Origin: Novipirellula aureliae
Lineage (GTDB): Bacteria; Planctomycetota; Planctomycetia; Pirellulales; Pirellulaceae
Assembly (NCBI RefSeq): GCF_007860185.1
Contig: NZ_SJPY01000001.1
Location: 1,405,253-1,469,252 of the forward strand
Length of the DNA: 64,000 nucleotides
Direction: 5' to 3'
Shown: positions 18,091 through 28,146 of the stretch, one piece after another
How positions within the stretch are numbered: the first letter of the stretch is position 1
How the letters are laid out: every line of letters starts with the position of its first letter
Notes under the pieces: generated by a model
Databases searched by the model: none
Told to the model about the DNA's origin: nothing
What the model saw: only the letters and a program-made list of their open reading frames with translations
Made by a program: the position numbers and the translations under genes

Positions 18091-18459
18091 TCAAACAACC
18101 TCGTTCGCCAAACTAACGATCTTCATAAAGTTACGATCGCGAAGCTCTCGAGCAACCGCACCAAAAATCCGCGTTCCCCGAGGAGTCTTGTCTTTGTCAA
18201 TCAGCACAACCGCATTGGAATCAAACCGAATGTAACTACCGTCAGGACGTCGTGTCGGAGTCTTCGTACGAACGATAACCGCCCGCACAATCGACTTCTT
18301 CTTGACTTCACTACCAGGAATCACACTTTTCACACTGCACACGATCACGTCACCAACACTGGCGAACCGTCGACGCGATCCGCCGAGTACCTTGATGCAC
18401 ATGACTTGACGAGCACCGGTGTTGTCGGCAACCTCGAGTCGGGATTCTTGTTGGATCAT
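18091..18459 (-). CDS. rplN: Large ribosomal subunit protein uL14
   Basis: 122 aa, ATG at 18459. [20 protein letters not shown] and [20 protein letters not shown] are L14 signatures. Confidence 0.98.
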   Translation of the reverse strand: MIQQESRLEVADNTGARQVMCIKVLGGSRRRFASVGDVIVCSVKSVIPGSEVKKKSIVRAVIVRTKTPTRRPDGSYIRFDSNAVVLIDKDKTPRGTRIFGAVARELRDRNFMKIVSLANEVV

Positions 18460-18509
18460 GATTTACGTGGCCGCTGATGGCCAATGGTTAAAAGTTGAAT
18501 TTGCTTTGT

Positions 18510-18793
18510 CGCGGATCTTGTCAAAGACCCCATTTCGTCGCGGATCTCGTCAAAGATCCCATCTCGTAATGGATCTTGTCAAAGACCCCATCTCGTAGTG
18601 GATCTTGTTAAAGATCCCATTCCGTAGTGGATCTTGTCAAAGATCCCATCTCGTAGTGGATCTCGTCAAAGATCCCATTCCGTAGTGGATCTTGTCAAAG
18701 ATCCCATCTCGTAGTGGATCTTGTTAAAGATCCCATTCCGTAGTGGATCTCATCAAAGATCCCATCTCGTAGTGGATCTTGTCAAAGATCCAT
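18510..18793 (+). repeat. About ten copies of a 29-bp hairpin repeat between rpsQ and rplN
   Basis: The unit, read on the plus strand, is CGTAGTGGATCTTGTCAAAG then ATCCCATCT. Copies begin about every 29 bp from 18510. Arms GGATCTT and AAGATCC pair around TGAC (minus strand), followed by ACTACG. It fills the 337-bp rpsQ-rplN spacer and ends 3 bp from the rpsQ stop. Copies differ by single changes such as TTGTC, TCGTC and TTGTT. Confidence 0.95.
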
Positions 18794-18796
18794 CCA

Positions 18797-19135
18797 CTAT
18801 GCTTGTTCAGTTTCGCCAGCGTGTGCTGCTTCAAGTGCTTCAGCTTCCGCAGCATCTTTCCGGGCCGCACGCAGAGCGGCAACATCGACCTCGGTACTCT
18901 TGACGAGCACTCGAACTAAACGCCAACGCTTAAGCTTGCTAACCGGTGGCGACTCAATCAATTCAACGCGGTCGCCCACGCCCGACTCATTGTTTTCGTC
19001 GTGCATGTGACAAACCGTACTACGTTTCACATACTTCTTATACTTCGGATGCTTAACGACACGATTGATTTCGACGCGACGAGTCTTGCTCATCTTGTCG
19101 CTAGTGACGACACCGGTTACGACACGCTTTGGCAT
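18797..19135 (-). CDS. rpsQ: Small ribosomal subunit protein uS17
   Basis: 112 aa, ATG at 19135. VVTGVVTSDKMSKTRRVEIN and GVGDRVELIESPPVSKLKRW are the S17 core. The C-terminus extends about 25 residues past the usual end (Ala/Glu-rich, ending AHAGETEQA). Confidence 0.96.
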   Translation of the reverse strand: MPKRVVTGVVTSDKMSKTRRVEINRVVKHPKYKKYVKRSTVCHMHDENNESGVGDRVELIESPPVSKLKRWRLVRVLVKSTEVDVAALRAARKDAAEAEALEAAHAGETEQA

Positions 19136-19177
19136 AATTCTTTGGGCCCGCTCTAATGACGGGAAAAATGGGTATTA

Positions 19178-19378
19178 CTAAGTAGTCGCAGGAACACGCT
19201 CGGTTTGGATCGTTTTGATCCGAGCAATCATGCGGCGATTTTTTCTAATCTCACTTGGCGTATTGAGCCGTTCGGACTGCGATTGAAAACGAAGTCGAAA
19301 CAGGGTTTCGCCCGCTTCGTTCAATGTCGCTTGCAGTTGTTCATCGCTCATTTCGCGAAGTTCTGTGATCTTTGTCAT
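19178..19378 (-). CDS. rpmC: Large ribosomal subunit protein uL29
   Basis: 66 aa from ATG 19378 (an in-frame GTG at 19399 is the alternative). MTKITELREMSDEQLQATL and ETLFRLRFQSQSERL then RRMIARIKT are L29 motifs. Lies near the exit tunnel. Confidence 0.94.
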   Translation of the reverse strand: MTKITELREMSDEQLQATLNEAGETLFRLRFQSQSERLNTPSEIRKNRRMIARIKTIQTERVPATT

Positions 19379-19517
19379 GTTATTCGCTTCGAAATTCACT
19401 TCAGTTTTGGTGACATGTTATAGCCAATCTTAGGCGAGACGTAACTCGCTTAACCTTGACTTGCCGATTGATTTTGCTTTCTTTGGCCGGTTATAACACC
19501 AACGCTCGAAACCATCA

Positions 19518-20589
<1,072 letters not shown>

Positions 20590-20630
20590 AATTTAGGACT
20601 CGTTCTCTTCGTTTCTTTTGGGAATTTCAT

Positions 20631-20660
20631 GTAGTGGAACTCGCTAAGAGTTCCGAATGA
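20631..20660 (-). repeat. Hairpin-ACTAC repeat between rplV and rpsC
   Basis: On the minus strand GGAACTC and GAGTTCC pair around TTAGC and are followed by ACTACA, the same architecture as the other arrays with a different stem. Degenerate related sequence with CCGCTACGG continues to about 20735. Confidence 0.65.
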
Positions 20661-20739
20661 CGGCCGAAAGTCCTAATGACCTCCGCTACGGTGCCTCGGT
20701 TTCTAGACGAAAGCCTTGACGACCTCCGCCACAATCTAC

Positions 20740-21099
20740 CTACACTTCATCAATGGGTGTCAACCCAACGTGAATGTGACTACTACGCTTCTTAATCATG
20801 AATGCGGTACCGCGAGCACGGGGCCGAATTCGCTTCAACATAGGCCCGCCATCAATCCGAACGTCAGTCAAAACCAACTCTTCAACTCGGTGACTGCGAC
20901 CATCGTTCTGGTCAGGATCCTGAGCATTTCCGATCGCACTCTTGATTACCTTCTCAAGCATCCGAGCACCACGCTGTGGCTGGAACTTCAGGGTATCAAG
21001 AGCCTCGTCGGCATACATGCCTCGAACCAAATTTGCCAACAACCGCACCTTTTGGGCGCTGATGCGAGCGTTTCGATAATGTGCGGTAAAATTGGACAT
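20740..21099 (-). CDS. rplV: Large ribosomal subunit protein uL22
   Basis: 119 aa, ATG at 21099. ISAQKVRLLANLVRGMYADE and the C-terminal RIRPRARGTAFMIKKRSSHI are L22 signatures. Its hairpin lines the exit tunnel and contacts macrolides. Confidence 0.97.
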   Translation of the reverse strand: MSNFTAHYRNARISAQKVRLLANLVRGMYADEALDTLKFQPQRGARMLEKVIKSAIGNAQDPDQNDGRSHRVEELVLTDVRIDGGPMLKRIRPRARGTAFMIKKRSSHIHVGLTPIDEV

Positions 21100-21204
21100 A
21101 ATTATTCTCGTGTTCGTTTACGCTTTCGTGGGATAGGCGTCTAACCCGTCTCGTGGGATAGGCTTTCGGCCTGTCGCTCCCAGATCATCACCTCAATCGC
21201 ATTC

Positions 21205-21250
21205 CCTTCAATCACATCACCCAACAGGCTGGAAGCCTGTTCCACGGCAA
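21205..21250 (+). repeat. Hairpin repeat in the rpsS-rplV spacer
   Basis: AACAGGCT-GGA-AGCCTGTT followed by CCACGG (about 21208-21245) is a variant of the AGGCT-hairpin element with the tail NCCACG. A related GGGATAGGC/GGCCTGTC piece lies at about 21153-21175. Confidence 0.65.
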
Positions 21251-21523
21251 CTACTTCTTGCCGCCCTTGCCGCCGTGACCGCGAAAGGTCCGCGTCGGTG
21301 CAAACTCACCGAGCTTGTGACCGACCATATCTTCCGACACCAACACCTTCACGTGCTTGCGACCATCATGAACCATAAAGGTCATGTTCACAAATTCCGG
21401 AACGATCGTGCACGATCGCGCCCATGTCTTGATCGGTTCCTTGCGCCCACCCTCAAGTTGCTTCTGTACTTTGAAGTAAACTTTTGGATCGACAAACGGG
21501 CCTTTTTTACTACTGCGGCTCAT
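21251..21523 (-). CDS. rpsS: Small ribosomal subunit protein uS19
   Basis: 90 aa, ATG at 21523. [19 protein letters not shown] and [18 protein letters not shown] are diagnostic for S19. Confidence 0.98.
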   Translation of the reverse strand: MSRSSKKGPFVDPKVYFKVQKQLEGGRKEPIKTWARSCTIVPEFVNMTFMVHDGRKHVKVLVSEDMVGHKLGEFAPTRTFRGHGGKGGKK

Positions 21524-21557
21524 AAATCAAACAATTCGGTTGGGGTGATTCGGTGTC

Positions 21558-22418
21558 TTACTTGTGCAATTTCAACTGACCATAACGACGACTCTTACGA
21601 CGACGCACGATCGAACTATTACTTGGCTTACGCTTCTGGCGAGTTGCTCCGCCCTTGGCACTCTTGCCTTGCGGACTCACAGGGTGACGACCACCCTTGG
21701 TACGACCTTCACCACCACCGTGTGGGTGATCGATGGGGTTCATCGCAGTACCGCGAACATGAGGCCGACGACCAAGCCATCGCGAGCGGCCCGCTTTTCC
21801 TAGCCTTACCTTCATATGATCGCTATTGCCGACCTGGCCAATCGTCGCTCTGCAAACGCTTGGAATACGGCGAATTTCGCCACTCGGAAGCGAAATCTGG
21901 GCCCAATCCGCTTCACGTGCCATTAAAGTCGCCTGCGTCCCAGCCGAACGACAAAGCGTCGCACCACGACCCGCCCGCAACTCAATACAACAAACGCTGG
22001 TTCCAAGCGGAATATTCTTCAGTGGCAAACAGTTACCCAAAACAGGTGCTGCATCTGGTCCATTCTGAACCTTATCCCCCGCCTTCAACCCCGAAGGAGC
22101 GATCACATAAACCTTTTCGCCATCACTGTACTTCAACAACGCGATGCGAGCTGATCGATTCGGATCGTACTGAACCGAATCCACAATCGCATCGACACCA
22201 TCTTTGGCTCGACGAAAATCAACCACGCGATACATCTGCTTATGCCCACCGCCTCGGTGGCGCGCGGTAATCTTGCCCTGGTTATTGCGACCACCCGTCT
22301 TTCGGTTCTTACGCAACAACCCCTTCTCTGGCTTGTAGCCAGGAGTCAGTTCGGCAAAGTCACTAACCGACGCATTACGCCGTCCAGCACTTGTCGGCTT
22401 GTAGACTCGGATTCCCAT
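21558..22418 (-). CDS. rplB: Large ribosomal subunit protein uL2
   Basis: 286 aa, ATG at 22418. [39 protein letters not shown] and [19 protein letters not shown] are L2 landmarks, including the conserved His-rich loop near the peptidyl-transferase centre. Confidence 0.98.
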   Translation of the reverse strand: MGIRVYKPTSAGRRNASVSDFAELTPGYKPEKGLLRKNRKTGGRNNQGKITARHRGGGHKQMYRVVDFRRAKDGVDAIVDSVQYDPNRSARIALLKYSDGEKVYVIAPSGLKAGDKVQNGPDAAPVLGNCLPLKNIPLGTSVCCIELRAGRGATLCRSAGTQATLMAREADWAQISLPSGEIRRIPSVCRATIGQVGNSDHMKVRLGKAGRSRWLGRRPHVRGTAMNPIDHPHGGGEGRTKGGRHPVSPQGKSAKGGATRQKRKPSNSSIVRRRKSRRYGQLKLHK

Positions 22419-22484
22419 GATTCAGTTTTCGGTTAACAGTAACAGTTTTCAGTTTCAATACGACGACTCAACAACAAGCCAGCC

Positions 22485-22808
22485 CTAGAAGAAATCAATA
22501 CGATGATCTTCACCCAGCTTGACAATCGCCTTCTTCCAATCGTTGGTCCGCCCACTACGATACCGGTACCGACGAATCTTACCCTTGCGGGTTTGCGTGC
22601 GAACCTTCTCAACTTTCACGTTGAACAATTCTTCAACCGCTGCCTTCACATCGGTCTTGGTCGCTTCACGATGAATCTCAAAAGCATACTGATTATTCCG
22701 AGACGCTCGATGAACACCCTTCTCGGTGACAAGCGGACGCAGAATTATCTGATGCGGCTCAAGCTTGATCGCATTCTCTGGCGGAGCAGGTGGTTGTATT
22801 CGGGCCAT
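22485..22808 (-). CDS. rplW: Large ribosomal subunit protein uL23
   Basis: 107 aa, ATG at 22808. IILRPLVTEKGVHRASRNNQ and YAFEIHREATKTDVKAAVEE are the L23 signature. The N-terminus is extended by about 15 Pro-rich residues. Docking site for trigger factor and SRP. Confidence 0.96.
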   Translation of the reverse strand: MARIQPPAPPENAIKLEPHQIILRPLVTEKGVHRASRNNQYAFEIHREATKTDVKAAVEELFNVKVEKVRTQTRKGKIRRYRYRSGRTNDWKKAIVKLGEDHRIDFF

Positions 22809-22843
22809 GTCTTCTATCGTTTCTTTAAAAAACCTTGCGTGAC

Positions 22844-23494
22844 TTAAGCATCCGCGGTAAGCGGACCAGCAAAAGTGCCGTCTTTAATCTTGTCCAATGC
22901 CGCCTTCGTGACCAGCATATGCTTAGGCTGCAACACTTCCAGCGCGTTCAAATCTCGCACCGGGTGCACACTAACACCCTCAATATTGCGACCACTCTTG
23001 TACACGACAACGTCCCGATCGGCCGTTGCCACAAGCGTCGTCTTACCATCAAGCCCAAGCGCCTTGAGCACCGACACCATTCTATTCGTCTTTGGCTCAT
23101 CAAAACCGAGCGATTCAATCACAACCACCTGGCCGTCATCAATCTTCGAGCGAATTGCCATCCGAGTGGCCAAACGAATCGCCTTTTTCGGCAACCGATA
23201 GCTGTAATCACGCGGCTTGACCGTGCGAGCAACACCACCACCACGACGAACGTTCGTCCGTTTGCTACCAGCACGTGCGTTACCAGTACCCTTCTGCCGA
23301 TACATCTTCTTCGTCGTACCGGATACCTGGCCACGTGTCCGCGTGTTATGCGAACCCTGACGCCTGTTCGCCTGGTACATCACGACAACATCGTGCAGCA
23401 GCTGCTTACTAACGCGGTCAGCGATTTGCTCGGTATCAATGTCGTACGTACCGACCTCGCTACCCGACTCATTGTAAATTGTTAGCGTTGCCAT
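22844..23494 (-). CDS. rplD: Large ribosomal subunit protein uL4
   Basis: 216 aa from ATG 23494, 5 nt after the rplC stop (an in-frame TTG at 23503 would overlap it). YRQKGTGNARAGSKRTNVRR is the L4 tunnel-loop signature. In E. coli L4 also represses the S10 operon; whether it does so here cannot be told. Confidence 0.96.
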   Translation of the reverse strand: MATLTIYNESGSEVGTYDIDTEQIADRVSKQLLHDVVVMYQANRRQGSHNTRTRGQVSGTTKKMYRQKGTGNARAGSKRTNVRRGGGVARTVKPRDYSYRLPKKAIRLATRMAIRSKIDDGQVVVIESLGFDEPKTNRMVSVLKALGLDGKTTLVATADRDVVVYKSGRNIEGVSVHPVRDLNALEVLQPKHMLVTKAALDKIKDGTFAGPLTADA

Positions 23495-23499
23495 TCGTC

Positions 23500-24186
23500 T
23501 CAACCAACCTTATTTGTTTCTTGAACCGAAACGAACCCACCGTTCGGCCCGGGCACTGCCCCACGAACGAGCAGCAAATTATTCTCGGCGTCCACTCGCA
23601 CGACTTCCAAATTCCGGACAGTCGTTTTCGCATTTCCATATTGGCCAGCCATCTTCGTTCCTTTGAACACACGGCTTGGCGAAGCACTGCACCCAGTACC
23701 CCCTGCATAACGGTGACACTTTTTAACACCGTGCGTCGCACGTTGGCCTGCAAAGTTATGACGCTTCATAACACCCGAGAAACCGCGACCCTTGCTCGTC
23801 CCAGTGACATCAACCTTCTTGACCTCACTGAACTGATCCACCGTCACTGTCGTGCCGACTTCAACATCAGCCCCACTCCGGAACTCGCGAATAAATCGCT
23901 GCGGCTCACAACCCGCTTTAGCAACTAGCTCAACGCCTGCGGCGGAGCGTTCTTTCGATCGCTTACTCTCAAGCTTCGCGACATGACCTCGCTCACTGCG
24001 ATCAGCGAGCCGGCGCGGCTTATCCTCGAATCCCAACTGCACGGCACGGTAGCCATCACGGACTTCACTACGAACTTGCAAAACATGACACGGGCCTGCC
24101 TGGATAACAGTAACCGGCACGGACGTGCCGTCTTCCAAGTAAATTTGTGTCATCCCGACTTTGCGGCCGAGAATGGATGGTGACAT
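23500..24186 (-). CDS. rplC: Large ribosomal subunit protein uL3
   Basis: 228 aa from ATG 24186; ATG 24195 is an equally open alternative and the frame continues to 24243. MSPSILGRKVGMTQIYLEDG fits the L3 N-terminus, and GFSGVMKRHNFAGQRATHGV holds the conserved W/H-loop region. The 285-bp gap upstream to rpsJ has no visible gene. Confidence 0.95.
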   Translation of the reverse strand: MSPSILGRKVGMTQIYLEDGTSVPVTVIQAGPCHVLQVRSEVRDGYRAVQLGFEDKPRRLADRSERGHVAKLESKRSKERSAAGVELVAKAGCEPQRFIREFRSGADVEVGTTVTVDQFSEVKKVDVTGTSKGRGFSGVMKRHNFAGQRATHGVKKCHRYAGGTGCSASPSRVFKGTKMAGQYGNAKTTVRNLEVVRVDAENNLLLVRGAVPGPNGGFVSVQETNKVG

Positions 24187-24471
24187 ATCTTTCATCTCGC
24201 CCCGCGATTTCACGGGACGTCCGTCTTTCGTGTTGGAACCCAAGTTTGCCGAGGCGAACCTACAACGCCTCGCTTCCGTCCCTATGGAGGAAAACTTTGC
24301 TGCTGTGGTTATCGACCCGGCATCCGTTCATTCGGAAACCGTTGCTTCTTAGACTGAGTGCAATATGAGCCAGAATACTGCCCGACACCGAAACGACCCG
24401 ACCAACGAGCCATTCCGAAACCCCGCTACAAGCGGACTGGACATGATGTTTTGGTACTTGACCAGTCGGCC

Positions 24472-24798
24472 TTATCGTGCTGACGCCTTAATCTTGATGT
24501 CAACACCAGCCGGAAGGCTTAACTTATTCAACGCTTCGATCGTCTTGGCTGTCGCCTGGACAATGTCTATCAAACGCTTGTGCGTCCGGATCTCGTACTG
24601 CTGACGAGCTTTTTTATTCACAAAAGGACTCGACAAAACAGTGTACCGCTCAATCCGAGTCGGCAACGGGATCGGCCCATGCACTTCGCTATGAGTTCGC
24701 TTCACGGTATCCACGATTTCCTGAGCACTCAGATCAAGCACGCTGTGGTCGTATGCTTCCATACGAATGCGAATAACTTCACTTGCACCGGCTGACAC
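24472..24798 (-). CDS. rpsJ: Small ribosomal subunit protein uS10
   Basis: 108 aa with a GTG start at 24798. [20 protein letters not shown] and [20 protein letters not shown] are S10 signatures. First gene of the S10-spc cluster. fusA/tuf are not upstream; the next gene is divergent, so the operon promoter should lie in 24799-24970. Confidence 0.97.
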   Translation of the reverse strand: MSAGASEVIRIRMEAYDHSVLDLSAQEIVDTVKRTHSEVHGPIPLPTRIERYTVLSSPFVNKKARQQYEIRTHKRLIDIVQATAKTIEALNKLSLPAGVDIKIKASAR

Positions 24799-24970
24799 GA
24801 TTCAGGACTCGTTGGGAAATATGATGGTGAATTGAACTTGCTCTAGACCGCCGGACCACCGCCCTAGCAAACCAAACACGGCCGCCAGTTGCTTGTAGTA
24901 GCCTTGTAGACTAGAACACACTTCTCCCCGAGCGACGTTTCGCCCAGGTGAGAGGCGGAGAATTTACGTC
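24799..24970. promoter_or_regulatory. Divergent spacer expected to hold the ribosomal operon promoter
   Basis: This 172-bp region is the only upstream sequence for the roughly 13-kb ribosomal transcript and also precedes the DUF2752 gene on the other strand. I see no confident -35/-10 pair. The location is inferred from gene orientation only. Confidence 0.4.
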
Positions 24971-25474
24971 GTGTCCGCCCCTACGTCAACGGCTGTTGAA
25001 CGATTCGTCAAAAAAGTTTTTGAATTTTGCGTGAGCATTGGCTTAATGAAGAACGAAACCACGCAAAGTAGGCAGTTTGGGAAGAGATTCGCGGCAATCG
25101 CTGTTGGTTTTGTGCCCTTGAGCCTGCTGATTACCGCCGGTCGCCTCAACCCAAGCCCGCTCGGACTCGGTACACACCAACAACTCGGCTTGCCGCCATG
25201 CACTTCTCGCGTTCTTTTCGGGGTGCGTTGCCCGTCGTGTGGAATGACGACGTCATGGTCCCTGTTTATGCATGGCAAGTGGATGGAGAGCATTTCGGTC
25301 AACGCAGGTGGGTTCTTATTGGCAATCGTCTCCTGCGTGATCGTCCTATTCGCAGTGGTTTGTCTATTCAAGCCAAGTATTCGTATCATGAATTTCCAAA
25401 AACCAGCGGCAATCGTAGCGATTGGGGTCACTGCGGTAACTTTGGTGGATTGGGGAATGCGGACGCTTTTTTGA
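24971..25474 (+). CDS. DUF2752 family membrane protein
   Basis: 167 aa from GTG 24971; ATG 25046 (142 aa) is the other candidate. The DUF2752 core GVRCPSCGMTTSWSLFMHGKW is clear, with a preceding helix (AIAVGFVPLSLLITAGRL) and two following helices (GGFLLAIVSCVIVLFAVVCL; AAIVAIGVTAVTLVDW). The CPxCG pair may bind metal or be redox active. The family has no known function. It stands alone, divergent from rpsJ. Confidence 0.8.
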   Translation: MSAPTSTAVERFVKKVFEFCVSIGLMKNETTQSRQFGKRFAAIAVGFVPLSLLITAGRLNPSPLGLGTHQQLGLPPCTSRVLFGVRCPSCGMTTSWSLFMHGKWMESISVNAGGFLLAIVSCVIVLFAVVCLFKPSIRIMNFQKPAAIVAIGVTAVTLVDWGMRTLF

Positions 25475-25530
25475 CAGTAGAATTGACGATGGCCGAAGGG
25501 ACTTTGGCTGGCAACGTAGCGAAAATCGTG

Positions 25531-25578
25531 GAGAACCCCGGCCAGTGAGAACCCCGGCCAGTGAGAACCCCGGCCAGT
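25531..25578 (+). repeat. Three perfect 16-bp tandem repeats
   Basis: GAGAACCCCGGCCAGT three times in a row (25531, 25547, 25563), between the DUF2752 gene and the HExxH gene. The CCGG core is partly palindromic. Confidence 0.95.
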
Positions 25579-25643
25579 GAGAGATCCGAAAGCCCCAACG
25601 GCTTGCGTTACAATACACCTCTTTTTCTGCAAAAAAAATACAA

Positions 25644-26393
25644 ATGCTTTCTGTCGCAAGATTCACTCGATCGTTTGCCAGGGCACTCATCGGCTTGTCG
25701 CTCGCGACATCGCTAAGTCACGGCGAAGAACCTGCTCTCCCCGACCAACCCGCTCCTCGACTCGAGCCGATAGACCTATCGACACTGCCCGAATCGTCCG
25801 CGGAGATTGCGAAGTTGATTGAATCCGCACAGGTGCAGTTTGTCATTGGACCACGCCAAGATTCGGTGCGATCCGAACGATTTCGCACCTCAACGCTTCC
25901 CAATGGGCGTCCGGTCGCAGGGGTAACCGAGTATCGATTCGGCTACCACTTTCGCAGCTCCCATCGCTGGAAGACGAGCCGCGGTAGCAATCCAAAAATG
26001 AAGACGGTTACTGCCCGAGTCGAATATCGTGATCTGGGCGTGAGGTACGAGCACACGATATGGCTTGCCAAAAAGCCGAACCCTGACGACTTTTGGAGCG
26101 ACCGCGTGCTACTTCACGAACTCGATCACGTTCGCTTGTCGAGTGACCCCATGCTGGAAAGACGATTCATTGAAAAAGTGCTAGAAAAAACGGTATTTAC
26201 CATCCATCTCGAAGCGAATGCATCGCTCAAGGCCGCTCAGATTAACGAATTAGTCGACCGGCACGTAAAGGAATGCTTCGAGCAGATTGGTGAGCTAATC
26301 GCAGTCCGCTACAAGGAACTCGACCGGATTACCAATCATGGAATCTCGTCTTTTCCAAATGGATCGTCGCTCGAATCGTTATTGGAACGCTAA
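25644..26393 (+). CDS. Secreted protein with HExxH motif (putative zinc protease)
   Basis: 249 aa, ATG at 25644. It has a signal peptide (about residues 1-27), then a predicted beta-rich stretch with alternating polar/hydrophobic residues (VTARVEYRDLGVRYEHTIWL) and LLHELDHVRLSSD at about 157, an HExxH motif. This layout (beta strands, then HExxH in a helix) recalls secreted zinc proteases of the DUF922 type, but I cannot confirm the family. Likely periplasmic or secreted. The following PEP-CTERM protein gene is 157 bp downstream on the same strand. Confidence 0.6.
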   Translation: MLSVARFTRSFARALIGLSLATSLSHGEEPALPDQPAPRLEPIDLSTLPESSAEIAKLIESAQVQFVIGPRQDSVRSERFRTSTLPNGRPVAGVTEYRFGYHFRSSHRWKTSRGSNPKMKTVTARVEYRDLGVRYEHTIWLAKKPNPDDFWSDRVLLHELDHVRLSSDPMLERRFIEKVLEKTVFTIHLEANASLKAAQINELVDRHVKECFEQIGELIAVRYKELDRITNHGISSFPNGSSLESLLER

Positions 26394-26550
26394 GCAACCC
26401 GACAGACTGCAAATATTGAAATTTGTGGACTTTGCTCCCGCTTTGAATAGAATCGAAGCCCCAAGCGGCAGTGACAAACCGACGCGATCGCCGGCGTCAT
26501 GCTCTACGTCGTTCCAACAGCCACCTCTCTTCATCGATCAATCCATTCTC

Positions 26551-28065
26551 ATGAAACAGTTTTCTACATTTTTCCTCTTGATCCTGTCGTGCTTCGTCGG
26601 ATTTGCGTCGGCAGACTGGAAAGACGATATTGGTTTCACTCGTTTACAAACCGAACTCGGAGCGTCCACGCCGACTGGTGATGGCGTGGGTGTGTCGCAA
26701 GTGGAAGCAGGGTCGAACACCAACTACATGCCGGATACCACCAGCGGCCAGTTCACTGGCAAAGCCCTTGTCGACGCCACGGGCACGCAAGGTGCCAGCA
26801 GCTTTTCGCATGCGACGGGCGTGGCCAACGTTTTCTTTGGCAACACAGCCAGCATTGCCCCCGATGTCTCTTCGATTCGAAGCTATCAAGCGATCGATTG
26901 GTTGAACAACCAACTGGGATCCACAACTGGCACTGAGCCCGTTAGCCACACATTCTCGGATCTTGCCGAAACGATTCCACTGAAGGTTCAAAATCACAGT
27001 TGGGTAAGCCGACCGCCCGCGCGAGACGACTACGACAGCGATGCCGAATACGACGAGGCGGTGCTTAATGCCATCTCGGATTCAACCTTTATCTCGGAAC
27101 GCGTTGATTTTTTGGTCAATCGTGACGACCTACTCGTCGTCGGAGGCACGGACAACGGCAGTTCGAGTCCGCTGCCCTATCTACTAGCCCCATCTTATAA
27201 TTCGCTGATTGTGGGGCGAACCGATGGATCCCATGCGGCTGGAACCACCTCCTTTTACGGCAGCGAACGCTATCTGCCCCACATCGTCGCGTCAGGTGGT
27301 GTGACGAGCACTGCGACGCCGATGGTCGCGTCGACCGCAGCGATGCTGTACGAAGTTGCGGATGGATCCAACGCGGATCATGTCGAAACGATGCGCGCGG
27401 TCCTAATGGCCGGAGCGACGAAAGAAGAGTTTGTGACCTGGGATCGAACGACGACTCGACCGCTTGACGAACGCTACGGCGTTGGTGAAGTCAATGCTTA
27501 TAACAGCTACCAGATCATCGCAACTGACGAAACCGATGGCTCGTCCACGACCCCCACCCTTGTCGGTGAATATGGATACGATTTCGTCGAGACTGGCGAT
27601 CAGTCAATCGATTTTGATACGAATCCGATGCAGTATCAATTTGATGTGGAGTCCGGCTTCGAGATGGACGAATTGTCGATCTTTTTGAGCTGGAACATCA
27701 ACGTGCAAAATACGGCCGTGAATCCTGGCGACCTGAACACACAGGTGGATTTTACACCAGGCACAGGCGATTTGGCTAACTTGGATATGAAGTTGTTCGA
27801 TGCATCCAATATGCTGATCGATGAAAGCGTCAGTACGCTGTATAATTTCGAGCATCTCTATTTGACCGACTTGGTCGCGGGCTCGTACCGACTAGAGGTT
27901 TCGGGCGACCAGTTGGTGGATTATGGATTGGCGTGGCGATACTCGATCTCGGCAATCCCCGAACCCAACAGCTTCACAGCGTTAGCGGTCATCGGTTGCG
28001 GGCTATCCTTCCCCCGCCGCCGACACAGCTCGGTAAGAGGTCGTCAAACCCGCCGCAATCCTTAA
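26551..28065 (+). CDS. Subtilase-like protein with PEP-CTERM sorting signal
   Basis: 504 aa from ATG 26551, where the signal peptide MKQFSTFFLLILSCFVGFAS begins (the frame is open to 26338). Subtilisin landmarks are visible: the Asp-strand region GDGVGVSQVEAG with Glu where Asp is expected, a His-like SSFSHATGVANVFFGN then APDV, and GGVTSTATPMVASTAAML matching the Ser region GTSMAxP. The C-terminus ends in IPEPNSFTALAVIGCGL and Arg residues, a PEP-CTERM anchor processed by exosortase. A surface protein with possible proteolytic activity; the altered Asp position makes activity uncertain. Exosortase is not in the window. Confidence 0.75.
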   Translation: MKQFSTFFLLILSCFVGFASADWKDDIGFTRLQTELGASTPTGDGVGVSQVEAGSNTNYMPDTTSGQFTGKALVDATGTQGASSFSHATGVANVFFGNTASIAPDVSSIRSYQAIDWLNNQLGSTTGTEPVSHTFSDLAETIPLKVQNHSWVSRPPARDDYDSDAEYDEAVLNAISDSTFISERVDFLVNRDDLLVVGGTDNGSSSPLPYLLAPSYNSLIVGRTDGSHAAGTTSFYGSERYLPHIVASGGVTSTATPMVASTAAMLYEVADGSNADHVETMRAVLMAGATKEEFVTWDRTTTRPLDERYGVGEVNAYNSYQIIATDETDGSSTTPTLVGEYGYDFVETGDQSIDFDTNPMQYQFDVESGFEMDELSIFLSWNINVQNTAVNPGDLNTQVDFTPGTGDLANLDMKLFDASNMLIDESVSTLYNFEHLYLTDLVAGSYRLEVSGDQLVDYGLAWRYSISAIPEPNSFTALAVIGCGLSFPRRRHSSVRGRQTRRNP

Positions 28066-28146
28066 GGAAAACGGCGTAGACAATGTCAGGGGCGTTCGAT
28101 ACCTTTGACCAAGCAGGCCCGCGACTATTTGCTTCGAGACACCTTC

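Noticed and set aside
18510-18793. Regular 29-bp repeats that resemble a CRISPR array
   Set aside because: The units are contiguous with no unique spacers, and no cas genes are present. They are tandem hairpin repeats.
21275-22270. 331-codon plus-strand frame opposite rpsS and rplB
   Set aside because: Antisense shadow of two universal ribosomal genes.
25364-25690. Minus-strand frame containing SHWPGFSLAG repeats
   Set aside because: Antisense to the DUF2752 gene end and the 16-bp tandem repeat; no coding evidence.
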